The notes under the pieces: model-generated
What the model was told of the DNA's origin: nothing
Databases searched by the model: none
The model's input: the letters and a program-made list of their open reading frames with translations, nothing else
Assembly: GCF_050948175.1 (NCBI RefSeq)
Contig: NC_135194.1
Location: 10,532,033-10,596,032, forward strand
DNA from: Xylocopa sonorina
Lineage: Eukaryota > Arthropoda > Insecta > Hymenoptera > Apidae
Direction of reading: 5' to 3'
DNA length: 64,000 bases
Program-made: the position numbers and the translations under genes
Part shown: positions 38,701 to 51,192 of the stretch, piece after piece
How positions within the stretch are numbered: the stretch's first letter is position 1
Layout: each line of letters starts with the position of its first letter

Positions 38701-41700
38701 TCGACCTCGTTAGCAGTAATCGGGTTTCGAACAATCTCTTGTTAATCAGTTAATATCTAAGGCACTTGGTCCTCTGTCAGATTAGAATGTAATTAGAGTG
38801 AACTTACATAGTTTCAGGAAATACGTAATCCTCGATCAGCTGTTACGTTATCTACCTGTCAGTTTAGCACAGAACATTGAACGTGCTCTTTTTATTAATT
38901 GTATCACACAAGGATTCATAAATTCATTTGTTAGTTAAACTATATAAATGACATTGATATTTCGTCGAATAATTTTGTTACCAAGCGTTGATTAACTCTA
39001 TAATAATAAACGGAGACTGATGAACTTTAACACTATCAAACAAATTAGAAAGATTCTAATGTCATTCACGTCGAAATCGCTGTCGAACCGAGTTACTGGA
39101 GGAAAACCATTCGCGAGCTCGTAAATGTTAGAAACGAAGTAACGAATGATACCAATCGGAGCGAGGCGAGGGCAATTTTTCGGAAAAATGGCGAGGATCA
39201 CGGGAAATGTACCCGTTGTTCGCTATAAATTCGTTGGGCGACGAGTTCTCTGTTCGAATTCAACGCGGTGAGTGCCGCATTAAATTCCAGCGATTTTCCA
39301 TTCGCGTCGCGACGGTCACCTATGGCTCGCGTTACTGCATTTGTTACGTCCACTCGTAAGATGCGCCATTATGGTATCCGCTAGCAAATTGCAGATGTAC
39401 TGCTGTTTACATATTGGTAAATGCAGTTGTCGAAGAAATGAAGTCCTGATGACCTGATGTTTTCTGAACTACAATATTTCTTTATAGTTATTAAAATCAT
39501 ACATACGAATAAATATCGTGAAATATCAGATATTTAATATTGTGTCTGGCGTCGAGAAGTAAATAAAAGGAGAATAAAATTTTGACGACAATTTTATTCC
39601 CGATTGCATCTTCAATCTGAAACGTAGCGCAGTTCGATTTTATGATTCCATTTAAATCTTCGAATTCTATCTGAAATCCACTTAGAAATGCAGAATATAC
39701 GAGGACACCGCTCTGAACGTTTTACAACCCTCTCCTTTCATCAAAATTTCCGGTTAAACTGCGTATCAACATTTTATTGTCCACCGTTTAGGTCGCGCTC
39801 GATATGTTTTTCGAGAAAACGCCAAACTTCCAAATCAATATTTCCAATTATAGACGAAACATTGAAATGTACGTACGTAGGGGATGCAGTTGCCAGTCGA
39901 TCCATACGGCACTTCAATTGGATAGATCGATGAGAAAAACGTTCCACACAGAACTCGATTGATATCAAATGAACAATTAATCAATATAAAAAAAAATTGC
40001 TTAAAAATATTTTCCCTCTATGAAACACCAGGACACACATCTATGTAACTAGAAGAAAATAAACACGATCCTATGCAACCACATCGATGTAACGATATAA
40101 CAAACAGAGTCAAAGATATGTCTCACGAAGTCCTACTACAAAACCTACTAAAAACAAAAACTTGGACATCTCGAAGAAGAAAGAAAAAGGCAAAGCTTTT
40201 AAATATCACGAACCGTTTCCCTGCAACGTCCACGGACGTTTCATTTATCAACGACAATGCAATTACCTTCAGCCTTGTATCTTTTTAATTTATCCAATTA
40301 TTGCTCGGTGACACGTGGAAAGGAGTTCGCCGATAACCGCCCTTCCTCTGCGCGGCGATCGCGAGGGGGTGGGTTGGAAGCGTCCGAGTGCAAACCGTAT
40401 GAAAATATAAACTAACATCCAACAGATTCGACGGGTGTGTAATTAAACATTTCGCCGGCGAGTTGCCATAAATCCAGCATGCCGGTTGATTCAATATGAC
40501 AAAAAGGCGAATGGAGTGGAGGGCAAACAGGGAAAGGCCATTAAACGGAACCGATCGCCGAGAGGGTATCGTTAACCAATCGACCGTCGAAGTATCGGCG
40601 ACCGAACCGTGGAACGAGAGCAGTCCAGTTATTATAATCGTCGAATAACGATAATTCCCGTTAACAATCGAGCTCCGTCGCGCGATTAACGATAAACACT
40701 TGAGTCGAGTGTTGCTCTCGCGTTTCGTATATTATTTCATCCCCTATGGCGAGCGGCTCCTCGGCTCCGCTCGACTCTAGAGATCGAGCACTGCTCGGAG
40801 GTCAGCTAAGTGTGTCTAATGATAATCAGCTATTGAAATTACAATTTATAATTATTTGATATACAATATTATAATTAAACGTGTACTATTATATAGTCTC
40901 GTCTAAAAGGAAACAATTACGTTATACTGAGTTGTAATAACTGATCAGAATTTAAGTCTGATAAATCATTTCACAGCGACAGAAACAAATATCTGACTAA
41001 ACTCCAGTTGAACAACGTAGCTTCTATGCGCGAGCGAAATCCAGCAAACAGCTTCGAAACCGAACAAAGCTCTCTGAACGCTATTCAGAGATATCCAATG
41101 AACAGCAAAAGAAAAAAAGGAAAAACGACCCACAAGCAAACCAGGTCGGAGGTAGCCGAAACAAAAAGCAGAACAAGTGGCATCGCGTGCGTGGCGCACA
41201 AGGGTGGCTCGTTTATTACTTTTCACCCCCGTTGGGCTCGTTAGACTGTCTCCGCGGAAAGGAGTCGTCGCGACAACGGAGGAACAGCGAAATGCCATCA
41301 GACGCGACTGATTTCCGAACCAGACGGGGATATCATTATCCAATCGTACCGGAGACAGCCGGAGAGCAACTCGACTGTATCATTGTCGAGAGTGCGGTGA
41401 ATAACGGTCGGCTTGTGTACGACCGATAACTATAGCGGGTGCATGATTGAGCGCGGCGATTGCTGGGCGGACAGGGTGCTCTTAGCCGAGCACGAGCCAC
41501 CCTTTGGTTGCATAATGATCACCGCGTGCCGCACGAAAACGAAGCCACGTACAGCGTTCCGCCATTTCGATCCTATCTCGGTTTGCTACTTGTTCGAGGA
41601 ACGATGGAGGCCGTTTCATTGGGTCAACATCCACGCGATGGATGCCGGAAATGGTCAATCGAAACGAATAATACATCCTTCTGCACGTTCCGTTCGAAAC

Positions 41701-41883
41701 TTTGGCAGTAACCGAATTGACGGGAGGCTCGCAGGTGAACGATGTTTTTTGTGAAAGTTCAATTTCAGTCGTACCATTTCAGCGTGCCATTCCTAGGTGG
41801 TACGTAACTTTTTACTGTTTTCTAATTTAGCAGGTTCGCAGTCGTTTCTTGGCTCTCGGTAGTAATTAGACTGGTGTAAATTC

Positions 41884-41985
41884 AACCCTTTACACTTGGA
41901 TGTCCCCTCCAAGGGGGTTGTGAGAGTTAAACCTGTTTCCCTGAAGTTTTCTATTGAAATGGAAATTTTCTATTGCTTTGCGTTG
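41884..41985. mobile_element. Second, decayed copy of the MITE family
   Basis: It begins AACCCTTTACACTTGGATGTC, resembling the CCCTTTGCACTCGACTC terminus. Further in, the block CCCTGAAGTTTTCTATTGAA and the bases after it match the reverse complement of the interior of the element at 33792-33981 with few differences. No right-hand terminus was found, so the copy is truncated. Confidence 0.55.
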
Positions 41986-44540
41986 CATTGGTTACCGACG
42001 AGGTAAATTATTTGTGGAAATGCATGGGTCACGAATGATAAAGTACTAGTTTAAATTGTTAATTGAATTTCTATTGATGTTGCTAAAACAAAATTGGTTC
42101 AATATACATACAGTGTTCATTGTTAATGCTATCGACATAACACTGCTGAATATATCTCTGTGCACACTGAATCAATGCAGAATGACGCGCATAGATGACA
42201 TATTATCCTCTGGAGATCAAGAAACATGGAACGTACATATCCTGCTACAATTGAAAGGATCAAATCGTGTTTCCACTTGCAGAAATGGGAACCTAATCTA
42301 TTCGCTATTAACGAAACCGTGCGTGTGACGCAAAAATATAAATTCACGCTCTGTAATCTAAAAATTGAACGCGAAACTTAGTCGAAACCGAAGACTGAAG
42401 ATCGACCAAAAATGTGGCGAGTCGATGGTAATTTTTGCGGATGGTCAATAACACGAGAACGGCCACTCGAGCTTTCTATTTCGCAAGGTACTCATTCGCG
42501 TTTCTTCCGCGTCGCCACTCGAGATCCGAGTTCCACGGTTGTAATCCCTAATCTCTTTATTTCCTGGGTGTTCTTCATTCAAATTAAAAGAAGCTCGGCG
42601 TGTTTACCCCCGTCCAGCCGCTGCTCCGTTTCGCCACGGCCCCGTTTTCACACGCGAACGATGAACACGGATGTGTCTCTTAAGCGTGTTCCTCGGATTA
42701 ACCTGGTCTACCGCTTTCAGTGAAAATAATGTTGCGAATCCCGCTTCTCTCGCCCGCTGCTACTGTAATGTGACGCAAGTGGATTTTAAGCGATCTCGTG
42801 GCGCCGTAAACTGAACAGCGCCGTTGCAGTCATAATTATATTAGTCTCAGCTCAGTAATTTTTAATGTCGTTTGTAACTTTAGTTTTTTCATTAGTTTTT
42901 AGATGTAGTAGTTACTTCAAATATTTATACGATCTCTGTTATTTCTGTGTCTTTATATTTGCCAGATATACGTCAGATCGTTCGTCGTTCTGAATAAAAT
43001 ACTCAATAGACTGTTAGCCACGACGAAATTAAAACAATGCTACGTTTTAACTCATCAAATAATTAAAACGCTTGATTATTTCCTTTCCATCCGAGTCATA
43101 TTCAAACTAAAAAATTTCAAACTAAAAATTTTGGGAATTTTTTTTCTCTAATTTTCTCTAATAAATAAAATTGGTTGAGGGCGAAAATATATGGTTTTTG
43201 AATAAGGTCCTTTGTAATTAATAATTCAACTGCAGGTACAAATGAAATCACGAAGAAATTCGAAGTTCGCACTGTTTTAAACGATAATCTAATTACGCGT
43301 TGCATTTATAATTGAAAAACTTGCGAAACTCTGGACCTCTGGACCAGGTCTTGATGAACTCGAAATTCGCTGAATTTAAACAACGCTTCGCTTGCGTATC
43401 GAGTGCGTTCGAAACTACGAAGAAGAATCGCTGGATCGCCGATTTCTCGAGCTCGAAACACGAAAACGACGTTCCCGTATTGTCGACGTCCCATGGTCGT
43501 TTGGCGATGTTTACGTAGCGCGCATGCAAAATTCAGGAACCACGAAACTGCTTATCGACATTTTCGCGCACCCCCGTGCGCGTCGATGGACAAAGTGGGA
43601 ACGTAGGAGGCGTCGAAACGGCCGGATTAATTTTTCAACTTGGATTCCTTTTAATCTCTCACGCTCGAACTTTCGCTACTTCCCTCGTCTTGGAAGTTGG
43701 AAACTATCTGAACCTTCGAACTCGCAAGTCCCGATTGAATTTGTAACTTCGACCACGCGCGGTGTACCAGCAATGGCGATTCAGCCGGACGTGCAAACGA
43801 CTTTAGGAAAATTTCGAAAAATCGACGGTCCCCTGTATTTACCGACCTCCTCTCGAAATGCAGAACTCACGCATACTACTGTTGAACGACAACTCGCTAT
43901 TTCATGAACCATAGAAGTATTACTCATCCCTTGTGTCACTTCTAACTCATGTTTCATCCTTGAGCTTCGGCTACTCTCACCAACCAACGAAACTATCCTT
44001 TCCCATACAAAATTCCTTAAATACTAAGCTCGAATAGCTGGTGCAGATTTCATAATTGAAAACTCAACGCTTGACAAACACAAACCACGTGTCTTGTGTA
44101 TAAAACCTTTCTTTGGAATGTAAAAAGCGTTGCACTGACTGGAAGTTCTAAAAATCTCGCGAATACGATACGCGATGGTATTCGCGTCGTGGCTCGACGA
44201 AGAGTTCGATCGCAGGATTGGGGACGTTTATCGAGACGCGGGATTGAAAAGTTCGGGGCCAATTCCAAAGAGGAATGTATCGTGCAAGCCCGTTATGGGA
44301 GGACTGAAATTCCAGCTGTCTCCGCGGCGCGCCTCGCCAGGACGAATGAATCTGAAAACAAGGAACGTGAACCTGCGATGTACCATTTTTTTGATTGGAT
44401 GTTTGTAACGACGCGAAACGAAGCGGTGCGCTACGATATTTTCCCTGGGTTCGAAGTAGACGGCGAATTTCGCTCACCTTGACTACTGTCTGCGTGTTTC
44501 ATTGCTAACTATTCCTTTTCACGCGTGTTAACCTCGATAG
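41986..44540. other. Noncoding stretch
   Basis: No exon recognised. The 171-codon frame at 43392-43907 has no domain, and its composition is like that of neighbouring shadow frames. A TATAAAA word occurs at about 44098-44104, far from the RNA gene candidate. Confidence 0.55.
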
Positions 44541-44954
44541 TAGATAAACAGTTTATTGTTTACCACCCAGTTTTATCCCATATCACTGAAATTTTCGATG
44601 GAAAAAAAAATGGAGATGTGCCGCAGCGCCTTTCCCAAGGGTGAGTCTTTCAGCCACCCCAGCGCTCAAGAGGAACCAAGATCCCAGTTGGCTGTCGAGG
44701 CACTCATGAGAAACCTCGAGTAGACGAATTCACTACATGCACGCGTGCATGCGCATTTTGATCCTTTACGAATCGACTAGTTTTCAGATTGAATCAAATT
44801 TATAGATCACCTAACCTATCTCATTCTGTTTTATTCGATCTAGCCAGAGCCCCGTTAGCCATCGAATAAATTCGACGCCCAGGCTCCACCACGAGGAGGT
44901 GGGGATGGCACTTGCTGGACTCCCAGCTTCTGGAGCCCATATTAGATAAACAGT
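44541..44954. repeat. 12-bp direct repeats flanking the ncRNA candidate
   Basis: TAGATAAACAGT occurs at 44541-44552 and again at 44943-44954. The second copy lies just inside the 3' end of the proposed RNA, before its T-run. The arrangement resembles a target-site duplication around a 390-bp insert. However, the insert has no terminal repeat and the T-run lies outside the second copy, so a transposition origin is doubtful. Confidence 0.5.
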
Positions 44955-44961
44955 AACTTTT
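44612..44961 (+). ncRNA. Candidate telomerase RNA (snRNA-like, Pol III type)
   Basis: Telomerase RNA provides the template that telomerase reverse transcriptase copies onto chromosome ends. The sequence shows a template-like ACCTAACCTA (44809-44818), two repeats complementary to TTAGG DNA. Upstream are nested stems: AGCGC/GCGCT (625-629/662-666 after 44000), GGGTG/CACCC (639-643/655-659), CCAA/TTGG (676-679/688-691), TCGAGG/CCTCGA (695-700/714-719) and a 16-bp palindrome (44736-44751). Twelve nt after the template, TTTATTCGAT (44830-44839) pairs with ATCGAATAAA (44861-44870). GAGCC (44847-44851) can pair with GGCTC (44882-44886), giving a possible pseudoknot. A 3' domain folds as a three-way junction: GGCTCCA/TGGAGCC (882-888/931-937) enclosing CCAC/GTGG and GCTGG/CCAGC. 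T10 follows. Hymenopteran telomerase RNAs are known to be short, snRNA-like and probably Pol III-made. The 5' end is uncertain and no TATA or PSE was clear. A 10-nt template match alone could be chance. The case rests on the combination and on the shared orientation of template and terminator. Confidence 0.6.
44809..44818 (+). other. Proposed telomerase template ACCUAACCUA
   Basis: Reverse complement is TAGGTTAGGT, exactly two units of the TTAGG insect telomere repeat, which is the length needed for one templated repeat plus alignment. I noticed no other two-unit match to the repeat elsewhere in the window. The orientation is right for a + strand RNA. Confidence 0.6.
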
Positions 44962-44967
44962 TTTTTT
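44958..44967 (+). terminator. T10 run, probable Pol III terminator
   Basis: Ten consecutive T on the + strand, 20 nt after the last stem of the candidate telomerase RNA. Four or more T on the non-template strand is the usual Pol III stop. No stable hairpin directly precedes the run, and none is needed. Confidence 0.6.
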
Positions 44968-47900
44968 GTATAATTACACGTCATGGTAAGCAGTAAGTGG
45001 ATGACACAGAATTATTAACTGTTTGTAACTCGACTGAGACTGCCAGGCAATGACTAGTTTGAAGAGGTAACGTAACGAAGAGGCGCGTAACGAATTACAG
45101 CACGAAATTAACGGATAAAATAGTCTAAAAGAATTCGAAAAGCTCATCGAACTACGAACATTCGAAAAGTTTATACAAACGGCCCGAGGATACTTTATAC
45201 GTCAGCACTCCGTTTGATGAGAACGCGTTCGAGCTGTGCTCGGATCGATTCAAATGTCGTTCGATCGACTCTCGTAACACGCTCGCGATTCAATTTCCCG
45301 AAGCAGCGGAGGATTTCGAGCCACCGTGAGTGAAGTTGATTTAAAGGGGTAAACAATTACTGCAAATTGCCGTCGCGCAAGAAAAATGGGGACGAGTAAA
45401 TCGTCTCTGCTAGAGATAGTTGGTTACACGGTGTAATAAAATTTGTGAAGCGCGGATAGACGTATGTATATGTAAATTCGAAGCGAAGTAGCGTTACGGG
45501 GAGGGATTAAAAAAGCTCGCGAGGTGCAAAGAGATGTAAATGGACGCGAGACGGAAACATAACCGGAACGTCGCGCGAGTTTACGTTGATTTCTGTTTAA
45601 CTCGGACGATGCGATGCCCGGTTATTTTAATTTCCGCGCGAATTAAGCTGGATTAAATAAAGGCCGCTCGTGAAAGAGATACTCTCAGCGAGAGATTATA
45701 AAAAGAACCGAAATGGCGGGGGATCAGCTTTTGTTAACTCGATGTCGAGGGTGCACCTACACACTTCCCGATGCTAATCTGCCAAAAGGGAATAACGACG
45801 TTGGTATTCAGAGAAATTAATAAAAAAACGATCGTCGGCTTTTCATGCAAAAGGATTTCCTGTTTATCGTGTTCACGAATGTTTCGAGCATCCCTCGCAA
45901 TTGAACTATTAACAAATTTTTAGAGTGTCACGAAATGGCTACTTGTTATGAATTTGCACGAACTTCATATAGATTTTATTCTTCTTTTTCCTTCGCCAAA
46001 TTTTTTACTATCTTCTTACTTCATTCGTGTCTCACTTAAAAGCCAGGAATATGCAATTAATTTCCATTTCGTACTTTTATATCTGAGTTGTTCCAAGTTC
46101 GCGCGGACGTTGTTTGAAAATTAGAAAAATCGGCCGCGTTCTTGGTTTAAGAGCCATTAAAACGATCCGATGCGGCGACACGCGTCGATGTTCGAAAGTT
46201 TCATAGAACCCAACCCCGCGGCGATAAAAACCTGCAAACAGCAACGATTCACGCGATAAACCGATTCGCGAGGGGGGCTCTAGAAATTTGTTATCCGGGC
46301 GCGGAAAATCGTCGATCCAATGACAATTCGCTTGTCATAGCAAACATACCGGATGTTATAGAATTCGTTATACATATATATATTTTTTTTAAACAAAAAT
46401 GGAATGCAAACACGGAAGCGCTGGCGGGCAGTTCCACTCGAGCAGTCAAACGGATCGGACGTATTTTTCATCGCTCGCGAGGTTCCATTTCACGTATTCT
46501 ATAGTGCTCATTTGTTTTTCTAATAATACGCGAAATATTCGTCGCGGATAATGGTATAAATCGTATCGCGCACGTGCGTCTGTATTTGGGAAACAATGTA
46601 GCTTCTCTGTATTCCAGAATATATGAGTTAAAGCGAAAATATTATGAATTCTGCACGAACGCGTAGTCCATGCGTATTAATTAACAATATCGATTCTTTT
46701 CTTTGAAGACGCCTGTTCTAGGTATTTTTTAGAGGATATTTCGTGCTCCTCTTACAGGAGACTGCTATGCAACACGAGTCTGTACAACGCAAATTGTATA
46801 ATGCGAAAGTACTGCCATTACTATGCAAATAATATAAATTAGAGCATTGCGTTATTTTCTTCAACGTTATCGATCATTCTGTTTTTTTTTTATGCGACCA
46901 CCTTTAATAAAGCATGCGTTATACGAGAACAATTTGCATACACCACAATTTCCTACAACGCGTAACATATTAACCGCGTTATACGAGAATCCAGTGTATT
47001 TCATAATGAACTGAAAGCAATTAAAGTTCCTTCAACGAATTCACAGCTTTGTTGCTCGAATGTACGATGGAACACGCGTACAAAAATGAGATGCATAATT
47101 TAAAAAAAAAAGAAAAATACCAAGCAAGACGACTTGAACAATCGGCGACGTTCGACGCGCGGCGATTGAAATAAAGGAACGATGGGAGCAACGCCAAGAG
47201 TGTGTAATAACAACGAAGCTGACGGCAATTTCCACGCAACCGATGGTACGGTTTGTAAATTAAACCCTGCTCACCGAAACCGGATCATTTTGACAACTAT
47301 CGCGGATTTGGCTCAGCGTTGCTCGTTGTCCCCGTTTATGCAATATTATTGGCGTACTGTTTCAACCACCGGTTACATGGCTTAGGACACGTCCGGTGTG
47401 GATTTCACGTGCACACATTATTCGATGAAACATAAAACTGACGAGATTCTTTTTAAACTCTTCGGATAAATAATTATTCTCACGTGATTCACAACAAATT
47501 AGCACGCTATCGAATGTGAGATGAAAATGAGAAGAGACGCGTTGCATTTTTTTAAATAAAATCGTACATTTAAAAAATATTGAGTTCGAACTTTCTTTAG
47601 GGAAACAGCATATCAAATAGTACATTCACCTTCCACTTTGACAATGCAAAATCAAACAACCGTTTCCACGTAGCAAATCGCAACCCTCGAAGCGGAACTT
47701 TAAACGCGGTTATCGCAAGAATGGGTACTCGCAGGTTCACGCGAGTGGATGCTGGAACGCAAACGCGGCCTTTCTCTTTCGAAAACGTTTATTAGAGGGA
47801 AAACGTAGGGCGCGGAGTTCCATCAAATTGAAAGTTTTCGCCGCCGGTGTTTCAAGAGGTACGCGTGTATAAAGTATCAACCTCCGCGCTCTATCCTGCA

Positions 47901-50900
47901 CCCTTCGACCCAACCCTCGCCTCGCTGCAATAAAGAGGAACTCAAACACACATTTTCCCAGCTTTCAGCTTTGTACGATGGCGATGCCCTACTTCTCGAT
48001 TAGTTCGCGAACGCGTTAAATGGTCGCAGTTTGCGAGCCAGTTTGTTCGGTTCCTGCAATTTTTCGTTCGTCTTATTGACGAGATTCATCGAGAAACGAA
48101 ATGGGGTGGTGGCAAGGTTTGATAAATTACTGGAATTTAAAACAGCTAACAACATCCAATGTTCAGAAATTTCAAAAGATGTCCAATGGAAACTTAACTT
48201 TTGACCACTTTCTCGCGGTCTCGAAATTACTGTGCGATAATTTAATTGCATTACAAAAGGTACGAGTAATTATTTTGTCGAAATTCTAAGTTTTGTTATG
48301 GCAATTTATATCTCGACGAATCGTTGCTAGTCGCTTAAGGATTTCTCACCCCTAATTATAGAGATTGGGAAAATTCCGAATTGAACGCCAAATTGAAGCA
48401 TCTAAGCTGTTTAAAGAGCATCAAATCATCACCCTAATTGGTAACGCACACTCCTTCAAAAGCCACGTTTAGACAAGTAGAGAAGGAGAAACTCATATCA
48501 CCAACAGCATTCGCAAACTTGGATAACTTGGAATTATTCGACTCGCGTAAAGCACGTAGAAGGGTTGAGAGAGTCGCGTGTACGAACGAAAGAAGAGGGA
48601 CAACCGAGGAGGGAGAGGGTTGCGGAGGCCTCTGCGCGCAGTGGATGTTCATTTACAGCGACGGCTGCGCAAATCTGCCACGCGTATCGCGACCATGCTA
48701 ATGGACAAAAGGGTAATTTGTAATCGCTAATTACATCCAGTTAAATCTGACGCGTTCACCCCCAAAAGCAGCGGTACGCGTGACGTTATCCCACTCCCGG
48801 ACGCCCTACGGTCCCTGGCCCCTTCGACCTACCCTCTGCACGGGGTATGATTAGTGCGAGCGATAAGTCGAGACGTCCGGCGTATTCTCAGCGCTGTTAT
48901 CTACCGGCAATTAGTTGCGCGTAACGACGCGTAATTAGAACAAAAAGCATCCGAGTGTGTGTGTGTGTGTACCTGACTAACATCTGGCTGAGTAGTTATC
49001 GAATCGAAATATTCGATTCGAAGGCTGTTCAGCGATCTTTCAACCATTCAAACGAGAGTCGACGTAGTTTTCTAAGATCAAAATAAAAATAAATCTGTAG
49101 ATTCTGAACTTTGTGTCATTGGTGATTTTTTAAACGTTCAACAGATTTTGTAAGAACATGTTCGCACGTAGGAATAACAATTGCACTAAGCTTAATATAT
49201 ATTTAATTAACAGAAGGGTGGATTTGATCAGAAAATACTAGATTTGATTTCGAAAGGGGTGGATTTGTACCGGGAATCTTGTACAAAGGATAAAATTCGT
49301 CAATAACGGTTGTTCAACGATACTAATTACGTTGTATAATAAACCGTCCTCGTACATACGAATGGAATGGCGTACGAGGACCAACGCGACGCGCTTGGTC
49401 TAATTGTAAGTTCCTGTTTCACCACAACCACGGAACATCCATGGACCACAGGGTTATTACGTATCGAGAGATTTAATCAGGATCGAATGATATCAACACC
49501 CAGGGAAATTATTCTGGGACACGTGAATCAGGCCGACTTGACAAGGTCCACGAAGTGCCGTGCGTCTGCTTTGGATTTGCCGTTAATTAACGATATGTTG
49601 GATTAGTTAGTACTGGCGTCCTTTGGTCGATGATCGACGTACTGAAACGATTCGAATTACAGTGTAATTAGTGGCTGTTAATTCGTGACACTTTTCTCGA
49701 AATTCAAACGATTTAGCTGATTGAGTTACGTACGATTGATTAGAATCGATCGATTCGATGTACCGAATTGTGAACTTTTGCTCTCTCTTTTTGTTCAACT
49801 TATTTAAATTACGCGAATCACTGCATAATTATACAGAGCTGACATAAATTGCCTAAGTATTAGTAGAGATTAATAAAAAAGATAGATAACTAATAACTAA
49901 ATTATTTTAATTCCTTTTTTTTTTTTGCTTCTTTTTCAAATTTCATTATTCTGTTCGCCACGGCTATCCTGTTCAAGTATATCGAAAACATTACGCTGGT
50001 CGTGTGCGTTCGTATAAATTCGCACGTGAGAAGGCAGCGACAATCGGATAAAATCGCGATAACACTCCGATATTGTATTTATGGTAATTCCACGCGCAAC
50101 AGAATTAATACTCCCTGCCGCTGTTCGCGAACGGCCGACAAAAGTAATTCGAATTCGTACAGCTTCCCGCCCGCTTATTATTTTTTACCGTGATTAATTG
50201 CCGATCTGATATACATAATAATTCATTGGACATATTCGACTGCGTGATTTTACATTTAATGCAGCGAACAAAGAAGAGCGGAATATTTGCTACGAGAAAC
50301 CACGATAATGGAAAGCAAACCGCGTATCGTGTGTACTCTGTGTAACGGGTAGACTGCAGAATAAACTATAAAAATTAAAAGGAGTCCTATAATAAACTTA
50401 GTACTTGATATCTTTCGTTTTTCATATTTTTTGTCCTCAAAAAAATTTAATACACTCTCTATCTCCCTCTGTTATTCTCTTATTTAATAAAAATTAGATC
50501 TGAATTGTCAATTTAGACAAACGTTACAAATCGAAGAGCGAAGTATTTTCTAATCAAATGACGTCGAACTGCTCCATGTCGAAGACCAATTACGAATGCA
50601 CGTATTCAATCGACTTCAACTTAAAACCACTAATTTCACACGAAAATGCCGCTGATCAACGAATCTCCGTTCAAGGATCGAACGTCAATCTTACTACCGA
50701 AGTCGTGGTTAAACTAGGCCATTCCGGGCCAGCCGTTTCGGCTAATTGTAAGTAGATTCAGTTAGGCGCACCGTCTGCTTTGCGAGAGACAGTTCCACTG
50801 ACAGCAATCACCACACGTCAACTCCGGAGAACCGCAAGCCTAAACGTAACTCTCACATTAGGTAGCACGGCCAGTTTGTCACTGAACGCGTCGATCAAGT

Positions 50901-50972
50901 ACTGATTTCAGTCTTCCTTATAATTCGCATGATATCCTAGACACAACGTACATTGCTAAAACACAGGTATTC
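44968..50972. other. Noncoding stretch
   Basis: No exon or RNA gene recognised. It includes a (GT)8 microsatellite (48955-48970), a CpG-rich segment near 45480-45700 and AT-rich parts around 46800 and 49850-50000. ORFs up to 87 codons show no domain. The 65-codon frame at 50558-50755 ends at a GTAAGT donor-like word but has no other support. Confidence 0.55.
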
Positions 50973-51192
50973 AATTTCTTACTACTCCCTCTCTCTCTCT
51001 CTCTCTCCTCATACTATTCCAAATAACAGGAACATTGATACTTCAATTTGAGATAGAACTTCTACAAATCATCTGCTATTAATCTGCTAATTTCTTACTA
51101 CTACCTCTTTCTCTTTTTCTCCTCATACTATTCCAATTAATAGAAACACTGATACTTGAATTTGAAGTGGAACTTGGACAAATCATCTGCTA
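50973..51192. repeat. 116-bp tandem duplication
   Basis: Two adjacent copies starting at 50973 and 51089, both opening AATTTCTTACTACT and ending AAATCATCTGCTA, about 85% alike by eye. Copy 1 carries a CT microsatellite (50988-51007). In copy 2 the same position is a degraded CTCTTTCTCTTTTTCTC, so the microsatellite expanded or decayed after the duplication. Confidence 0.85.

Larger units (their letters stand above)
33986..41883. other. Noncoding stretch
   Basis: No gene recognised. It contains inverted repeats at 34141-34211 and 35733-35752, repeated CTTTCGAG/TCAAGACTT-like motifs at 34140-34260 and again at 34995-35060, and CpG-rich patches near 36570-37080 and 37910-38230. ORFs are short and unremarkable. 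Confidence 0.6.

Noticed and set aside
43392..43907. 171-codon frame on the + strand
   Set aside because: No recognisable domain; neighbouring frames are similarly open.
44610..44723. 37-codon ORF starting ATGGAGATGTGC with a GTGAGT donor-like word at 44641
   Set aside because: It lies inside the structured RNA candidate, and a donor there would leave phase 1, which does not match the phase 0 LRR exon.
44986..44994. ATG directly followed by GTAAGC, which could splice in phase to the LRR exon and give a short signal-peptide start
   Set aside because: Such a word is expected about once or twice by chance in 64 kb and nothing else supports it. RNA-seq junctions would decide.
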